A stretch of 64,000 nt of DNA from Cricetomys ansorgei (GCA_026225945.1 JAMJFZ010000070.1:1104168-1168167), one strand, 5' to 3'; shown: positions 11,712 to 21,800, counted from the stretch's first letter. Notes: a model not told the origin generated them from the sequence alone. Translations and numbers: made by a program.

Positions 11712-12006
11712 AAGTCCAGTGGCGGCTGAGCCAGCGTATGGCTCTTCTTTTTTTCTTGAAAAGTGTTTTGCTCAGGTATAGGCCTAGGGAATGGAGCCAG
11801 GCTCTACTCCCTTGGAGGTCGGCTTTCTGGGTGTACTACTGCCATCAAGCAGAATGATTATGCTGATCCCACCGGCAGGTCCCTGTGCTGCTCCTGGACA
11901 TGGAGGCAAGCAGGATAAGCACCGCCAGGGTCTTGGCTGCAGCAGAAGGACTAGTGGGTCTCCCTCCAGCAGACTGGGCACCCCAGGAGAGCCATGGGAG
12001 AAACAG

Positions 12007-12121
12007 GGTCTTGGAGACCCGTGACCTGGGAGGCCACAGCCTGCCCCAGAGGTAGCAGGGAACCACAGGGCTTGGCCTGCTCCAGGAGGGAAGCACCTCC
12101 TCCCGGTACTGTGGCAGCCAC
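12007..12121 (+). repeat. 115-bp indel block (present form, U4)
   Basis: This block, between AAACAG and GTCTGCTCCC, is present in U1, U2, U4-U13 and, altered, U16. It is absent in U14 and U17 with an identical junction, and in U3 with a noisy junction. The strings GTCTT at its left end and GTCTG at its right border are near-matching short repeats that could have promoted the deletion. The block is the most indel-prone part of the unit: one-base changes occur here in U4, U9, U12 and U13, and U15 is scrambled. Confidence 0.85.
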
Positions 12122-12208
12122 GTCTGCTCCCATGAGAGGATCTTCCTGCCAGGGACCCTGGATCAGGGGCTGTGTGTGGGTTGAGGCTGTGGAATTAGTG
12201 TAGCCTGC

Positions 12209-12228
12209 CAGTGGGCAGGAGCCCACTG
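12209..12228. repeat. 8-bp stem / 4-nt loop hairpin (U4)
   Basis: CAGTGGGC and GCCCACTG are perfect reverse complements flanking the loop AGGA. An overlapping alternative stem, CCTGCC / GGCAGG with loop AGTG, can form at 12205-12220, so two exclusive foldings exist. The hairpin is intact in U2 (4779-4798) and in nearly all later units. It is altered in U1, is missing a base in U3, and has an extra insertion in U16. Confidence 0.8.
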
Positions 12229-12393
12229 TGGACGGCCCCCTCTCTTTTGGTTTAGGCTCGCCTGCAGCACCCACAACTCACACACTGATCTCGCTCCCTC
12301 CTCCATAACACCACCTCAGAATCTTTTCAGGGCTGTTCTCAGGCTGTCAAGGCCAAATAGCCAATGTCACCAAAGAACCTCCATCCATTTCAC

Positions 12394-12550
12394 TTCATCC
12401 CTGCCTTCCTCATTCCCTCCTCTCCTCTCTCTTCTCCGTCTGCATCACATTCTCTCTGCCTTCCTAATTTTTTCTTTGCATTTCATTTTTTTTCCCCCCC
12501 TTTATTTTTTATATATTGCTTGTTTGCTTTTTTGTTTTTTTTTGTCCTTT
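12394..12550 (+). repeat. Polypyrimidine / T-rich low-complexity block (U4)
   Basis: A C/T-rich run (CCCTCCTCTCCTCTCTCTTC) leads into AATTTTTTCTTTGC, a T and C homopolymer pair, TTATTTTTTATATATTGC and a further T run. The block recurs in each unit. Its homopolymers vary in length (for example 7 to 10 C; up to ~17 T in U13 near 46743), the expected behaviour of slippage-prone tracts and of sequencing error. It is strand-asymmetric pyrimidine DNA of about 150 bp with no coding potential. Confidence 0.85.
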
Positions 12551-13058
12551 GGACATTGGGGATTCTGTTTGAGTAGGACTGCAGGTCAAGTTGAGGGGCA
12601 AGGCCCTGTCAGGAAATGTATCTACCCTATAACCACATGCCCAGAGTCTTAGAAGCAGACTGGGAGCCAACAGCAAGGACAGAGGCCACCTGGTTGTGTG
12701 TAGTTGGTGGGCCCAAGGCAGGCTAGTGTGTGGCTCTGGGTGAGTCTTAGTAGAAGCAGCCAGAGTGGGGTGTGGACTGAAGGGTGCCCTGCCTCCCCTA
12801 ACCAACACCCTCCCTGCGATGCCCAACACCTATGCGGGCAGCCCACTTGCGGGTTCAGCTGACGAGGTCACCTTGCCTGACCGCCATGGAGAACTAACAC
12901 CCAGGTCGAAGGGTGGACAAGCCCCTTGTCCTGCTCTTCCCTGTCCAGCGATCTCGGGTGGAAGAACGGTTAGTTAGAGGACGCTCTGAAGTGAACAGAC
13001 TGTATTCTGTGAACAGACGGTTCCAAGGAGACCTTGTCTGTTTGGATTAGGGTGTTGT

Positions 13059-13134
13059 GAGTGTGTGTGTGTGTATTTGTGTGTGTTTGTGTCGTCCTGG
13101 GAGTTTGTGGCCGTGCTTGTGGGTGTTTGTGTTT
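13059..13134 (+). repeat. TG-rich microsatellite (U4)
   Basis: The run GTGTGTGTGTGTATTTGTGTGTGTTTGTG continues into a TG-biased stretch ending GGGTGTTTGTGTTTATACC. It is present in every unit with small length changes (U1 near 1834, U2 near 5635, U12 GTGTGTGTATG near 43459). Alternating purine-pyrimidine DNA of this kind can adopt Z-form. Short open frames across it (poly Thr-His or Val-Cys) are artefacts of the repeat. Confidence 0.85.
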
Positions 13135-13249
13135 ATACCTGATGAGTCCACTGGAGAGGAAGGTAGGCCCCAGGGAGCATACAGGCAGCGCCATAGAGTC
13201 CAGGTGTGTGGCAGTCATGGTGGTCAGCTCAGAGCAGTGGGGGAAGTAA

Positions 13250-13258
13250 CAGGTGAGT
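13250..13258 (+). promoter_or_regulatory. Consensus-like 5' splice donor CAG|GTGAGT
   Basis: AAGTAACAGGTGAGTTTG matches the mammalian donor consensus closely, with the GT at 13253. It is present in all units (U1 GT at 2024) except U12, where GTGACT replaces GTGAGT near 43651. It pairs in position and strand with an acceptor-like CAG 249 bp downstream. Whether it is used in any transcript cannot be seen. Confidence 0.35.
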
Positions 13259-13475
13259 TTGAAGGGGAGGACCCTCGGGGCCCTATACCTCATCAGCCGC
13301 TCAGGTGGGCGTGAGATAGGGACTGATCCAGGCCGGGATGGCTGTGAGAGCCTGTGACTGGGCCTGGCCTGAAGATCAGACCTGTGGCGTGGCAATGGTA
13401 TGGGAAGTGGCAAGACCCATCCTCGGGTGGCAGGCCTGGCACCTCTGAGAACTCGGAACAGGCCTGGCCCCAGGT

Positions 13476-13487
13476 AGCTAGCTAGCT
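13476..13487. repeat. AGCTAGCTAGCT palindrome
   Basis: A 12-bp perfect palindrome made of three AGCT tetramers, just upstream of the acceptor-like site. It is conserved in U1, U3-U14 and U16, lost in U2, and altered to TAGATAGCTAGCTGG in U15 (55129) and U17 (62653). It is a useful diagnostic for unit type. Confidence 0.75.
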
Positions 13488-13501
13488 TGCTCCCTTTCCA
13501 G
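13487..13501 (+). promoter_or_regulatory. 3' splice acceptor-like TTGCTCCCTTTCCAG
   Basis: A pyrimidine run followed by CAG ends at 13501, giving a putative intron of 13253-13501 (249 bp) within the unit. The acceptor is kept in nearly all units; U12 has TTTACAG. U2 breaks it (CCTTTGCACC near 6066). Another acceptor-like string, GGTGTTTGCAG, lies near 14271. These are suggestive of a spliced noncoding transcript from the plus strand, nothing more. Confidence 0.3.
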
Positions 13502-13732
13502 CATCAGGGAGACTGCCTAGGTGAGGCATGGCAGAGAGGGAGAGTAGGAAAGCAAGGACTGGGCCTACTCCTGGAGGCAGCCAAAGAGGTCTGTTTCTAG
13601 AGGGCATCGTGGAAGTCCTCAGGCCTGTGGAGGCAGGCGTCTGGACTCTCTCTCAGCTCCTAGAAGGAAGGACAGGTTCCTGTTGGGTGGTGGTGTGCCT
13701 TCCCCAAGGGAACAGGGTATATGGTATGGCAT

Positions 13733-13748
13733 CAGACAGGCCTGTCTG
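13733..13748. repeat. 16-bp perfect palindrome CAGACAGGCCTGTCTG
   Basis: A perfect 16-bp inverted repeat in GGCATCAGACAGGCCTGTCTG, about 27 bp upstream of the TATA-like box. It contains two facing CAGAC elements, the core of SMAD-type sites. It is conserved in every unit except U2, which has CACACAGG near 6290 and so one mismatch. No binding is demonstrated. Confidence 0.7.
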
Positions 13749-13774
13749 CCCTGGATACTCTCTGACTAGCACTG

Positions 13775-13782
13775 TATATAGG
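13775..13782 (+). promoter_or_regulatory. TATA-like box TATATAGG, once per unit
   Basis: CACTGTATATAGGAGAG resembles a TATA box and is followed by a purine-rich tract. It is conserved in all 17 units, starting at 2543, 6331, 9979, 13775, 17573, 21374, 25172, 28972, 32769, 36568, 40367, 44173, 48006, 51690, 55428, 59269 and 62953. Conservation is only weak evidence because the units are homogenised, but the oldest-looking units (U1, U2) keep it too. A plus-strand promoter is a hypothesis. Confidence 0.3.
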
Positions 13783-13797
13783 AGAGTTGTAGGTTGA

Positions 13798-13906
13798 GGG
13801 GAAAGGAGATAAAGGGAGAGGGTCTGAGAGAGAGAGAGAGAGATCTTAGTATAGCGAAGTGAGGAGGAGAGGAGAGAGAGAGAGACACAGAGAGACACAG
13901 AGACAG
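13798..13906 (+). repeat. GA purine tract with (GA)9 microsatellite (U4)
   Basis: An almost pure purine plus-strand run (GAGGGGAAAGGAGATAAAGG, then (GA)9 at 13826-13843) is followed by a second GAGGAGAGG and GACACAGAGAGACACAG run. GA length varies: (GA)11 in U1, (GA)17 in U2, (GA)9 in U3-U6 and U8-U11, (GA)10 in U7 and (GA)12 in U15. It is interrupted in U12. Such tracts can form triplex DNA or bind GAGA-type factors. The tract is a good length marker for individual units. Confidence 0.85.
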
Positions 13907-14118
13907 ATGGGTGTGTGTGTGGGTGTACAATCCCTGCTTGTGAGGCTGGGGGATGTATTTGACTTTGTTGTTGATTTTGCATGTAGCCTGGTGGTCAAGC
14001 TCATTCGTTCACATGAGTGCTCTGTGGACTCTTGTCCCTTGGTCTTGGGCATGGGCCCCTGGAGAGAAAAGATGAAGGCACCTTTAGAGAGCTTCCAGCA
14101 AGGAGGTCACTGAGGAGG

Positions 14119-14132
14119 GCCACCCTGGTGGC
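14119..14132. repeat. GCCACC-CT-GGTGGC inverted repeat
   Basis: Six-base arms flank CT, read from GGAGGGCCACCCTGGTGGCACCAG. The minus strand reads GTGCCACCAGGGTGGCC, which matches the first nine bases of the CTCF core (CCACCAGGG) before an extra T. It is conserved in nearly all units; U1 has GGCAACCCTGG near 2889, which breaks an arm. Confidence 0.5.
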
Positions 14133-14324
14133 ACCAGTGAGAAGTGTGTTGTGCCTTGAGTGTAGGTGCCCCTGGGACCCTTCGACTGTCTTCAGAGAGC
14201 TCACAGTTGCGTGTGTGCCTATACCCGGCCATAGGCATTTGAAAGACACATACGTGCCTGAGAGTGACTTGGGTGTTTGCAGACAGGAAAGGGAACCCAG
14301 GATCCTGAGGGGTGCCTGCTGGTT

Positions 14325-14367
14325 AGGGTGGGTGGGGGCTGAGGGGATGGGGCTAAGTGGGGGGGGG
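14325..14367 (+). repeat. G-quadruplex-forming G-rich run (U4)
   Basis: The plus strand reads GGG-T-GGG-T-GGGGG, then CTGA, GGGG, AT, GGGG, and after CTAAGT a run of nine G. The first four G-runs have loops of 1, 1 and 4 nt, which fits the classical G3+N1-7 quadruplex pattern with very short loops. It is present in every unit (U1 near 3099-3139, U17 near 63505-63547). The terminal G run varies from 8 to about 11. Confidence 0.8.
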
Positions 14368-14402
14368 ATGAGGTTGTGACAGACTCAGAGAGAGCTCATA
14401 AT

Positions 14403-14435
14403 GGTTACCTGGCAATGCCTAGAAGTCAGGTAACC
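14403..14435. repeat. 9-bp stem inverted repeat GGTTACCTG / CAGGTAACC
   Basis: Perfect 9-bp arms flank a 15-nt spacer in U4. U2 and U12 have GGTTGCCTG on the left, which in RNA would still pair by a G-U wobble. U1 loses the right arm entirely (about 3185-3235). It lies directly before a second inverted repeat, GGCCCC-ATGCT-GGGGCC (14439-14455). Confidence 0.7.
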
Positions 14436-14438
14436 TGG

Positions 14439-14455
14439 GGCCCCATGCTGGGGCC
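14439..14455. repeat. GGCCCC-ATGCT-GGGGCC hairpin
   Basis: Six-base GC-only arms around a 5-nt loop, in the context ACCTGGGGCCCCATGCTG. It is present in U2 and the core units. It is missing in U1, shortened by one C in U15 (56100), and slightly altered at the right arm in U17 (63625). It adds to a cluster of fold-back sequences within 130 bp of the G-quadruplex run. Confidence 0.65.
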
Positions 14456-14570
14456 TGGTAGGCAAGGGGGTAGATGAGATGGCATGTTTCTGGTTTTGGT
14501 ATGTCCTCGTCTCCACATCAGTATCCTTCCTGGGTGGCCTGCCTCTGCCTTTGAGGTTGTGGATGTCTCA

Positions 14571-14584
14571 GGCCCCTGGTGACC
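14571..14584 (-). promoter_or_regulatory. CTCF-like partial match (GGTCACCAGGGGCC, minus strand)
   Basis: The plus strand GGCCCCTGGTGACC reads GGTCACCAGGGGCC on the minus strand. CACCAGGGG agrees with the centre of the CTCF consensus, but one G of the GGGGGC part is replaced by C, so this is a weak match. U1-U10, U12 and U13 keep it. U11 has a deletion (41163-41175). U14 (52485), U15 (56233), U16 (60065) and U17 (63752) carry GTTGACC. Site function is unproven. Confidence 0.25.
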
Positions 14585-15027
14585 CCTGCTGGGGGTGTTG
14601 CCCTCAGCCACCATCTGAACCCTGATGACAGGGCACCTGAAGGCACTTTCCTGGATCCATGGGCAAGAAGACTCGAGTTTTTGTTGGGCCCTTCTCATCT
14701 CCCATCAATCAAAGTCAGAGACTGGAGCCCTCCCAAGGGCACACAGCTGTCTGTTCTGCTTCCATAGGTGAGCCTCCTTCTGCTAGGTGGGAAGGCCTCT
14801 CTGGGCTTCCTGGGACCCCTTCGGGAGGTGTGGCCTTCTCTCCTGACAGGTCATCTGCCCTCCCTCCCCTGTGTCCTGATCTCTGCTACACCAGGATCCT
14901 GCTGCCCTACCAGCCAAGGTTCAGGCTGCCAGGGGATGGCATAAGGTAGGGTGCAGGTCTTCGGCAGGTGGCCTTGATCTGGGACACTGTTGTGGACAGG
15001 CTCCCACAGAGTTAGCACACCTAAGTC

Positions 15028-18000
15028 CTGCAAGGCAGCTCTCGTGGTCATGCAGATGGAGTGAGTTCAGTCAAAGGCAGCTGGATCCTGCCTGGGGGCA
15101 CCGAATCAAGACCCACCTCCTGGTCCCCTGGTCTGCTGGTCCTGGAGTCCACCTTGTTTGAGTCTGAGGGTGCTCCCCTGTGGTCCAGATTGCCACGGGG
15201 TTCTCCTACGATTCTCTCTGGGATCTCATCAGAGAGGACCTTCAGGAACTCCCTGGCACCCAGAATGGCTTGGAGTGTAACATGGCATTGCATTTGAGGA
15301 GCTCCCACCTTCCCACCCCTGTACTCTGCTCCCCACTGTGTTCTGCTACACTCAGGTCCTAGGCTCACCAGGTTTCCTGAGACATCCCCTGTGGGCGAGA
15401 AGCCCCTCACTCTCCTGCAAAGCTCCCCACGTGGTTAGGATCCCCCCAGGTACAGGGTTTGTGCCCCATCTCTGACCAGTCCCTGCCAGAACATTGGTGG
15501 CCATTTTGAAGTCCAGTGGCGGCTGAGCCAGCGTATGGCTCTTCTTTTTTTCTTGAAAAGTGTTTTGCTCAGGTATAGGCCTAGGGAATGGAGCCAGGCT
15601 CTACTCCCTTGGAGGTCGGCTTTCTGGGTGTACTACTGCCATCAAGCAGAATGATTATGCTGATCCCACCAGCAGGTCCCTGTGCTGCTCCTGGACATGG
15701 AGGCAAGCAGGATAAGCACCGCCAGGGTCTTGGCTGCAGCAGAAGGACTAGTGGGTCTCCCTCCAGCAGACTGGGCACCCCAGGAGAGCCATGGGAAGAA
15801 ACAGGGTCTTGGAGACCCGTGACCTGGGAGGCCACAGCCTGCTCCAGAGGTAGCAGGGAACCACAGGGCTTGGCCTGCTCCAGGAGGGAAGCACCTCCTC
15901 CCGGTACTGTGGCAGCCACGTCTGCTCCCATGAGAGGATCTTCCTGCCAGGGACCCTGGATCAGGGGCTGTGTGTGGGTTGAGGCTGTGGAATTAGTGTA
16001 GCCTGCCAGTGGGCAGGAGCCCACTGTGGACGGCCCCCTCTCTTTTGGTTTAGGCTCGCCAGCAGCACCCACAACTCACACACTGATCTCGCTCCCTCCT
16101 CCATAACACCACCTCAGAATCTTTTCAGGGCTGTTCTCAGGCTGTCAAGGCCAAATAGCCAATGTCACCAAAGAACCTCCATCCATTTCACTTCATCCCT
16201 GCCTTCCTCATTCCCTCCTCTCCTCTCTCTTCTCCGTCTGCATCACATTCTCTCTGCCTTCCTAATTTTTTCTTTGCATTTCATTTTTTTTCCCCCCCTT
16301 TATTTTTTATATATTGCTTGTTTGCTTTTTGGTTTTTTTTTGTCCTTTGGACATTGGGGATTCTGTTTGAGTAGGACTGCAGGTCAAGTTGAGGGGCAAG
16401 GCCCTGTCAGGAAATGTATCTACCCTATAACCACATGCCCAGAGTCTTAGAAGCAGACTGGGAGCCAACAGCAAGGACAGAGGCCACCTGGTTGTGTGTA
16501 GTTGGTGGGCCCAAGGCAGGCTAGTGTGTGGCTCTGGGTGAGTCTTAGTAGAAGCAGCCAGAGTGGGGTGTGGACTGAAGGGTGCCCTGCCTCCCCTAAC
16601 CAACACCCTCCCTGCGATGCCCAACACCTATGCGGGCAGCCCACTTGCGGGTTCAGCTGACGAGGTCACCTTGCCTGACCGCCAGGGAGAACTAACACCC
16701 AGGTCGAAGGGTGGACAAGCCCCTTGTCCTGCTCTTCCCTGTCCAGCGATCTCGGGTGGAAGAACGGTTAGTTAGAGGACGCTCTGAAGTGAACAGACTG
16801 TATTCTGTGAACAGACGGTTCCAAGGAGACCTTGTCTGTTTGGATTAGGGTGTTGTGAGTGTGTGTGTGTGTATTTGTGTGTGTTTGTGTTGTCCTGGGA
16901 GTTTGTGGCCGTGCTTGTGGGTGTTTGTGTTTATACCTGATGAGTCCACTGGAGAGGAAGGTAGGCCCCAGGGAGCATACAGGCAGCGCCATAGAGTCCA
17001 GGTGTGTGGCAGTCATGGTGGTCAGCTCAGAGCAGTGGGGGAAGTAACAGGTGAGTTTGAAGGGGAGGACCCTCGGGGCCCTATACCTCATCAGCCGCTC
17101 AGGTGGGCGTGAGATAGGGACTGATCCAGGCCGGGATGGCTGTGAGAGCCTGTGACTGGGCCTGGCCTGAAGATCAGACCTGTGGCGTGGCAATGGTATG
17201 GGAAGTGGCAAGACCCATCCTCGGGTGGCAGGCCTGGCACCTCTGAGAACTCGGAACAGGCCTGGCCCCAGGTAGCTAGCTAGCTTGCTCCCTTTCCAGC
17301 ATCAGGGAGACTGCCTAGGTGAGGCATGGCAGAGAGGGAGAGTAGGAAAGCAAGGACTGGGCCTACTCCTGGAGGCAGCCAAAGAGGTCTGTTTCTAGAG
17401 GGCATCGTGGAAGTCCTCAGGCCTGTGGAGGCAGGCGTCTGGACTCTCTCTCAGCTCCTAGAAGGAAGGACAGGTTCCTGTTGGGTGGTGGTGTGCCTTC
17501 CCCAAGGGAACAGGGTATATGGTCTGGCATCAGACAGGCCTGTCTGCCCTGGATACTCTCTGGCTAGCACTGTATATAGGAGAGTTGTAGGTTGAGGGGA
17601 AAGGAGATAAAGGGAGAGGGTCTGAGAGAGAGAGAGAGAGATCTTAGTATAGCGAAGTGAGGAGGAGAGGAGAGAGAGAGAGACACAGAGAGACACAGAG
17701 ACAGATGGGTGTGTGTGTGGGTGTACAATCCCTGCTTGTGAGGCTGGGGGATGTATTTGACTTTGTTGTTGATTTTGCATGTAGCCTGGTGGTCAAGCTC
17801 ATTCGTTCACATGAGTGCTCTGTGGACTCTTGTCCCTTGGTCTTGGGCATGGGCCCCTGGAGAGAAAAGATGAAGGCACCTTTAGAGAGCTTCCAGCAAG
17901 GAGGTCACTGAGGAGGGCCACCCTGGTGGCACCAGTGAGAAGTGTGTTGTGCCTTGAGTGTAGGTGCCCCTGGGACCCTTCGACTGTCTTCAGAGAGCTC

Positions 18001-18825
18001 ACAGTTGCGTGTGTGCCTAGACCCGGCCATAGGCATTTGAAAGACACATACGTGCCTGAGAGTGACTTGGGTGTTTGCAGACAGGAAAGGGAACCCAGGA
18101 TCCTGAGGGGTGCCTGCTGGTTAGGGTGGGTGGGGGCTGAGGGGATGGGGCTAAGTGGGGGGGGGATGAGGTTGTGACAGACTCAGAGAGAGCTCATAAT
18201 GGTTACCTGGCAATGCCTAGAAGTCAGGTAACCTGGGGCCCCATGCTGGGGCCTGGTAGGCAAGGGGGTAGATGAGATGGCATGTTTCTGGTTTTGGTAT
18301 GTCCTCGTCTCCACATCAGTATCCTTCCTGGGTGGCCTGCCTCTGCCTTTGAGGTTGTGGATGTCTCAGGCCCCTGGTGACCCCTGCTGGGGGTGTTGCC
18401 CTCAGCCACCATCTGAACCCTGATGACAGGGCACCTGAAGGCACTTTCCTGGATCCATGGGCAAGAAGACTCGAGTTTTTGTTGGGCCCTTCTCATCTCC
18501 CATCAATCAAAGTCAGAGACTGGAGCCCTCCCAAGGGCACACAGCTGTCTGTTCTGCTTCCATAGGTGAGCCTCCTTCTGCTAGGTGGGAAGGCCTCTCT
18601 GGGCTTCCTGGGACCCCTTCGGGAGGTGTGGCCTTCTCTCCTGACAGGTCATCTGCCCTCCCTCCCCTGTGTCCTGATCTCTGCTACACCAGGATCCTGC
18701 TGCCCTACCAGCCAAGGTTCAGGCTGCCAGGGGATGGCATAAGGTAGGGTGCAGGTCTTCGGCAGGTGGCCTTGATCTGGGACACTGTTGTGGACAGGCT
18801 CCCACAGAGTTAGCACACCTAAGTC
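15028..18825 (+). repeat. Repeat unit U5 (core type B)
   Basis: The copy is 3798 bp and near-identical to U4. Distinguishing variants are CACCAGCAGG near 15667 (CACCGGCAGG in most copies), CCTGCTCCAG near 15838, and CCTAGACCCGG near 18017. It also has GGTCTGGC near 17521 and TGGCTAGC near 17561. The last three are shared with U6-U8 and define a contiguous sub-block, U5-U8. The GA tract is (GA)9. No gene is supported. Confidence 0.97.
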
Positions 18826-21800
18826 CTGCAAGGCAGCTCTCGTGGTCATGCAGATGGAGTGAGTTCAGTCAAAGGCAGCTGGATCCTGCCTGGGGGCACC
18901 GAATCAAGACCCACCTCCTGGTCCCCTGGTCTGCTGGTCCTGGAGTCCACCTTGTTTGAGTCTGAGGGTGCTCCCCTGTGGTCCAGATTGCCACGGGGTT
19001 CTCCTACGATTCTCTCTGGGATCTCATCAGAGAGGACCTTCAGGAACTCCCTGGCACCCAGAATGGCTTGGAGTGTAACATGGCATTGCATTTGAGGAGC
19101 TCCCACCTTCCCACCCCTGTACTCTGCTCCCCACTGTGTTCTGCTACACTCAGGTCCTAGGCTCACCAGGTTTCCTGAGACATCCCCTGTGGGCGAGAAG
19201 CCCCTCACTCTCCTGCAAAGCTCCCCACGTGGTTAGGATCCCCCCAGGTACAGGGTTTGTGCCCCATCTCTGACCAGTCCCTGCCAGAACATTGGTGGCC
19301 ATTTTGAAGTCCAGTGGCGGCTGAGCCAGCGTATGGCTCTTCTTTTTTTCTTGAAAAGTGTTTTGCTCAGGTATAGGCCTAGGGAATGGAGCCAGGCTCT
19401 ACTCCCTTGGAGGTCGGCTTTCTGGGTGTACTACTGCCATCAAGCAGAATGATTATGCTGATCCCACCGGCAGGTCCCTGTGCTGCTCCTGGACATGGAG
19501 GCAAGCAGGATAAGCACCGCCAGGGTCTTGGCTGCAGCAGAAGGACTAGTGGGTCTCCCTCCAGCAGACTGGGCACCCCAGGAGAGCCATGGGAAGAAAC
19601 AGGGTCTTGGAGACCCGTGACCTGGGAGGCCACAGCCCGCCCCAGAGGTAGCAGGGAACCACAGGGCTTGGCCTGCTCCAGGAGGGAAGCACCTCCTCCC
19701 GGTACTGTGGCAGCCACGTCTGCTCCCATGAGAGGATCTTCCTGCCAGGGACCCTGGATCAGGGGCTGTGTGTGGGTTGAGGCTGTGGAATTAGTGTAGC
19801 CTGCCAGTGGGCAGGAGCCCACTGTGGACGGCCCTCCCTCTCTTTTGGTTTAGGCTCGCCAGCAGCACCCACAACTCACACACTGATCTCGCTCCCTCCT
19901 CCATAACACCACCTCAGAATCTTTTCAGGGCTGTTCTCAGGCTGTCAAGGCCAAATAGCCAATGTCACCAAAGAACCTCCATCCATTTCACTTCATCCCT
20001 GCCTTCCTCATTCCCTCCTCTCCTCTCTCTTCTCCGTCTGCATCACATTCTCTCTGCCTTCCTAATTTTTTCTTTGCATTTCATTTTTGTTCCCCCCCCT
20101 TTATTTTTTATATATTGCTTGTTTGCTTTTTGGTTTTTTTTTGTCCTTTGGACATTGGGGATTCTGTTTGAGTAGGACTGCAGGTCAAGTTGAGGGGCAA
20201 GGCCCTGTCAGGAAATGTATCTACCCTATAACCACATGCCCAGAGTCTTAGAAGCAGACTGGGAGCCAACAGCAAGGACAGAGGCCACCTGGTTGTGTGT
20301 AGTTGGTGGGCCCAAGGCAGGCTAGTGTGTGGCTCGGGGTGAGTCTTAGTAGAAGCAGCCAGAGTGGGGTGTGGACTGAAGGGTGCCCTGCCTCCCCTAA
20401 CCAACACCCTCCCTGCGATGCCCAACACCTATGCGGGCAGCCCACTTGCGGGTTCAGCTGACGAGGTCACCTTGCCTGACCGCCAGGGAGAACTAACACC
20501 CAGGTCGAAGGGTGGACAAGCCCCTTGTCCTGCTCTTCCCTGTCCAGCGATCTCGGGTGGAAGAACGGTTAGTTAGAGGACGCTCTGAAGTGAACAGACT
20601 GTATTCTGTGAACAGACGGTTCCAAGGAGACCTTGTCTGTTTGGATTAGGGTGTTGTGAGTGTGTGTGTGTGTATTTGTGTGTGTTTGTGTTGTCCTGGG
20701 AGTTTGTGGCCGTGCTTGTGGGTGTTTGTGTTTATACCTGATGAGTCCACTGGAGAGGAAGGTAGGCCCCAGGGAGCATACAGGCAGCGCCATAGAGTCC
20801 AGGTGTGTGGCAGTCATGGTGGTCAGCTCAGAGCAGTGGGGGAAGTAACAGGTGAGTTTGAAGGGGAGGACCCTCGGGGCCCTATACCTCATCAGCCGCT
20901 CAGGTGGGCGTGAGATAGGGACTGATCCAGGCCGGGATGGCTGTGAGAGCCTGTGACTGGGCCTGGCCTGAAGATCAGACCTGTGGCGTGGCAATGGTAT
21001 GGGAAGTGGCAAGACCCATCCTCGGGTGGCAGGCCTGGCACCTCTGAGAACTCGGAACAGGCCTGGCCCCAGGTAGCTAGCTAGCTTGCTCCCTTTCCAG
21101 CATCAGGGAGACTGCCTAGGTGAGGCATGGCAGAGAGGGAGAGTAGGAAAGCAAGGACTGGGCCTACTCCTGGAGGCAGCCAAAGAGGTCTGTTTCTAGA
21201 GGGCATCGTGGAAGTCCTCAGGCCTGTGGAGGCAGGCGTCTGGACTCTCTCTCAGCTCCTAGAAGGAAGGACAGGTTCCTGTTGGGTGGTGGTGTGCCTT
21301 CCCCAAGGGAACAGGGTATATGGTCTGGCATCAGACAGGCCTGTCTGCCCTGGATACTCTCTGGCTAGCACTGTATATAGGAGAGTTGTAGGTTGAGGGG
21401 AAAGGAGATAAAGGGAGAGGGTCTGAGAGAGAGAGAGAGAGATCTTAGTATAGGGAAGTGAGGAGGAGAGGAGAGAGAGAGAGACACAGAGAGACACAGA
21501 GACAGATGGGTGTGTGTGTGGGTGTACAATCCCTGCTTGTGAGGCTGGGGGATGTATTTGACTTTGTTGTTGATTTTGCATGTAGCCTGGTGGTCAAGCT
21601 CATTCGTTCACATGAGTGCTCTGTGGACTCTGTCCCTGGGTCTTGGGCATGGGCCCCTGGAGAGAAAAGATGAAGGCACCTTTAGAGAGCTTCCAGCAAG
21701 GAGGTCACTGAGGAGGGCCACCCTGGTGGCACCAGTGAGAAGTGTGTTGTGCCTTGAGTGTAGGTGCCCCTGGGACCCTTCGACTGTCTTCAGAGAGCTC

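Larger units (their letters stand above)
11231..15027 (+). repeat. Repeat unit U4 (core type B, reference unit)
   Basis: At 3797 bp this is used here as the reference copy for sub-unit features. It is almost identical to U3 (right part) and to U5-U11. It carries the variants GGTATGGC (13729), TGACTAGC (13763), CCTATACCCGG (14217) and CCATGGAG (12885). A one-base deletion occurs in the GGGAGAAACAGG string near 11997, where neighbours have GGGAAGAAACAGG. The whole copy is noncoding by the criteria used. Its elements are listed separately below. Confidence 0.97.

Noticed and set aside
12970..13413. 147-codon minus-strand frame recurring in many units
   Set aside because: It translates through the TG/CA microsatellite (Thr-His runs), overlaps plus-strand frames, and is truncated or shifted in U2, U12, U13 and U16. 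Identity among core units reflects homogenisation, not selection.
13775..13906. LTR promoter of a retroelement
   Set aside because: The TATA-like box and purine tract lack terminal TG...CA repeats, a primer-binding site or gag/pol remnants in the unit, and no polyadenylation signal was seen nearby.
14321..14330. Telomere-like TTAGGG string before the G-rich run
   Set aside because: A single TTAGGG followed by TGGGTGGGGG; there is no tandem hexamer array.
14017..14379. 120-codon plus-strand frame present in most units
   Set aside because: It begins at GTG, not ATG. It ends in the homopolymeric G run and is frame-broken in U12, U13 and U15. No recognisable domain.
15581..16072. 163-codon minus-strand frame (and its plus-strand partner at 15588-16001)
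   Set aside because: It spans the indel hotspot, being shortened or shifted in U4, U9, U12, U14, U15 and U17. Open frames exist on both strands at once, as expected for GC-rich noncoding repeats.
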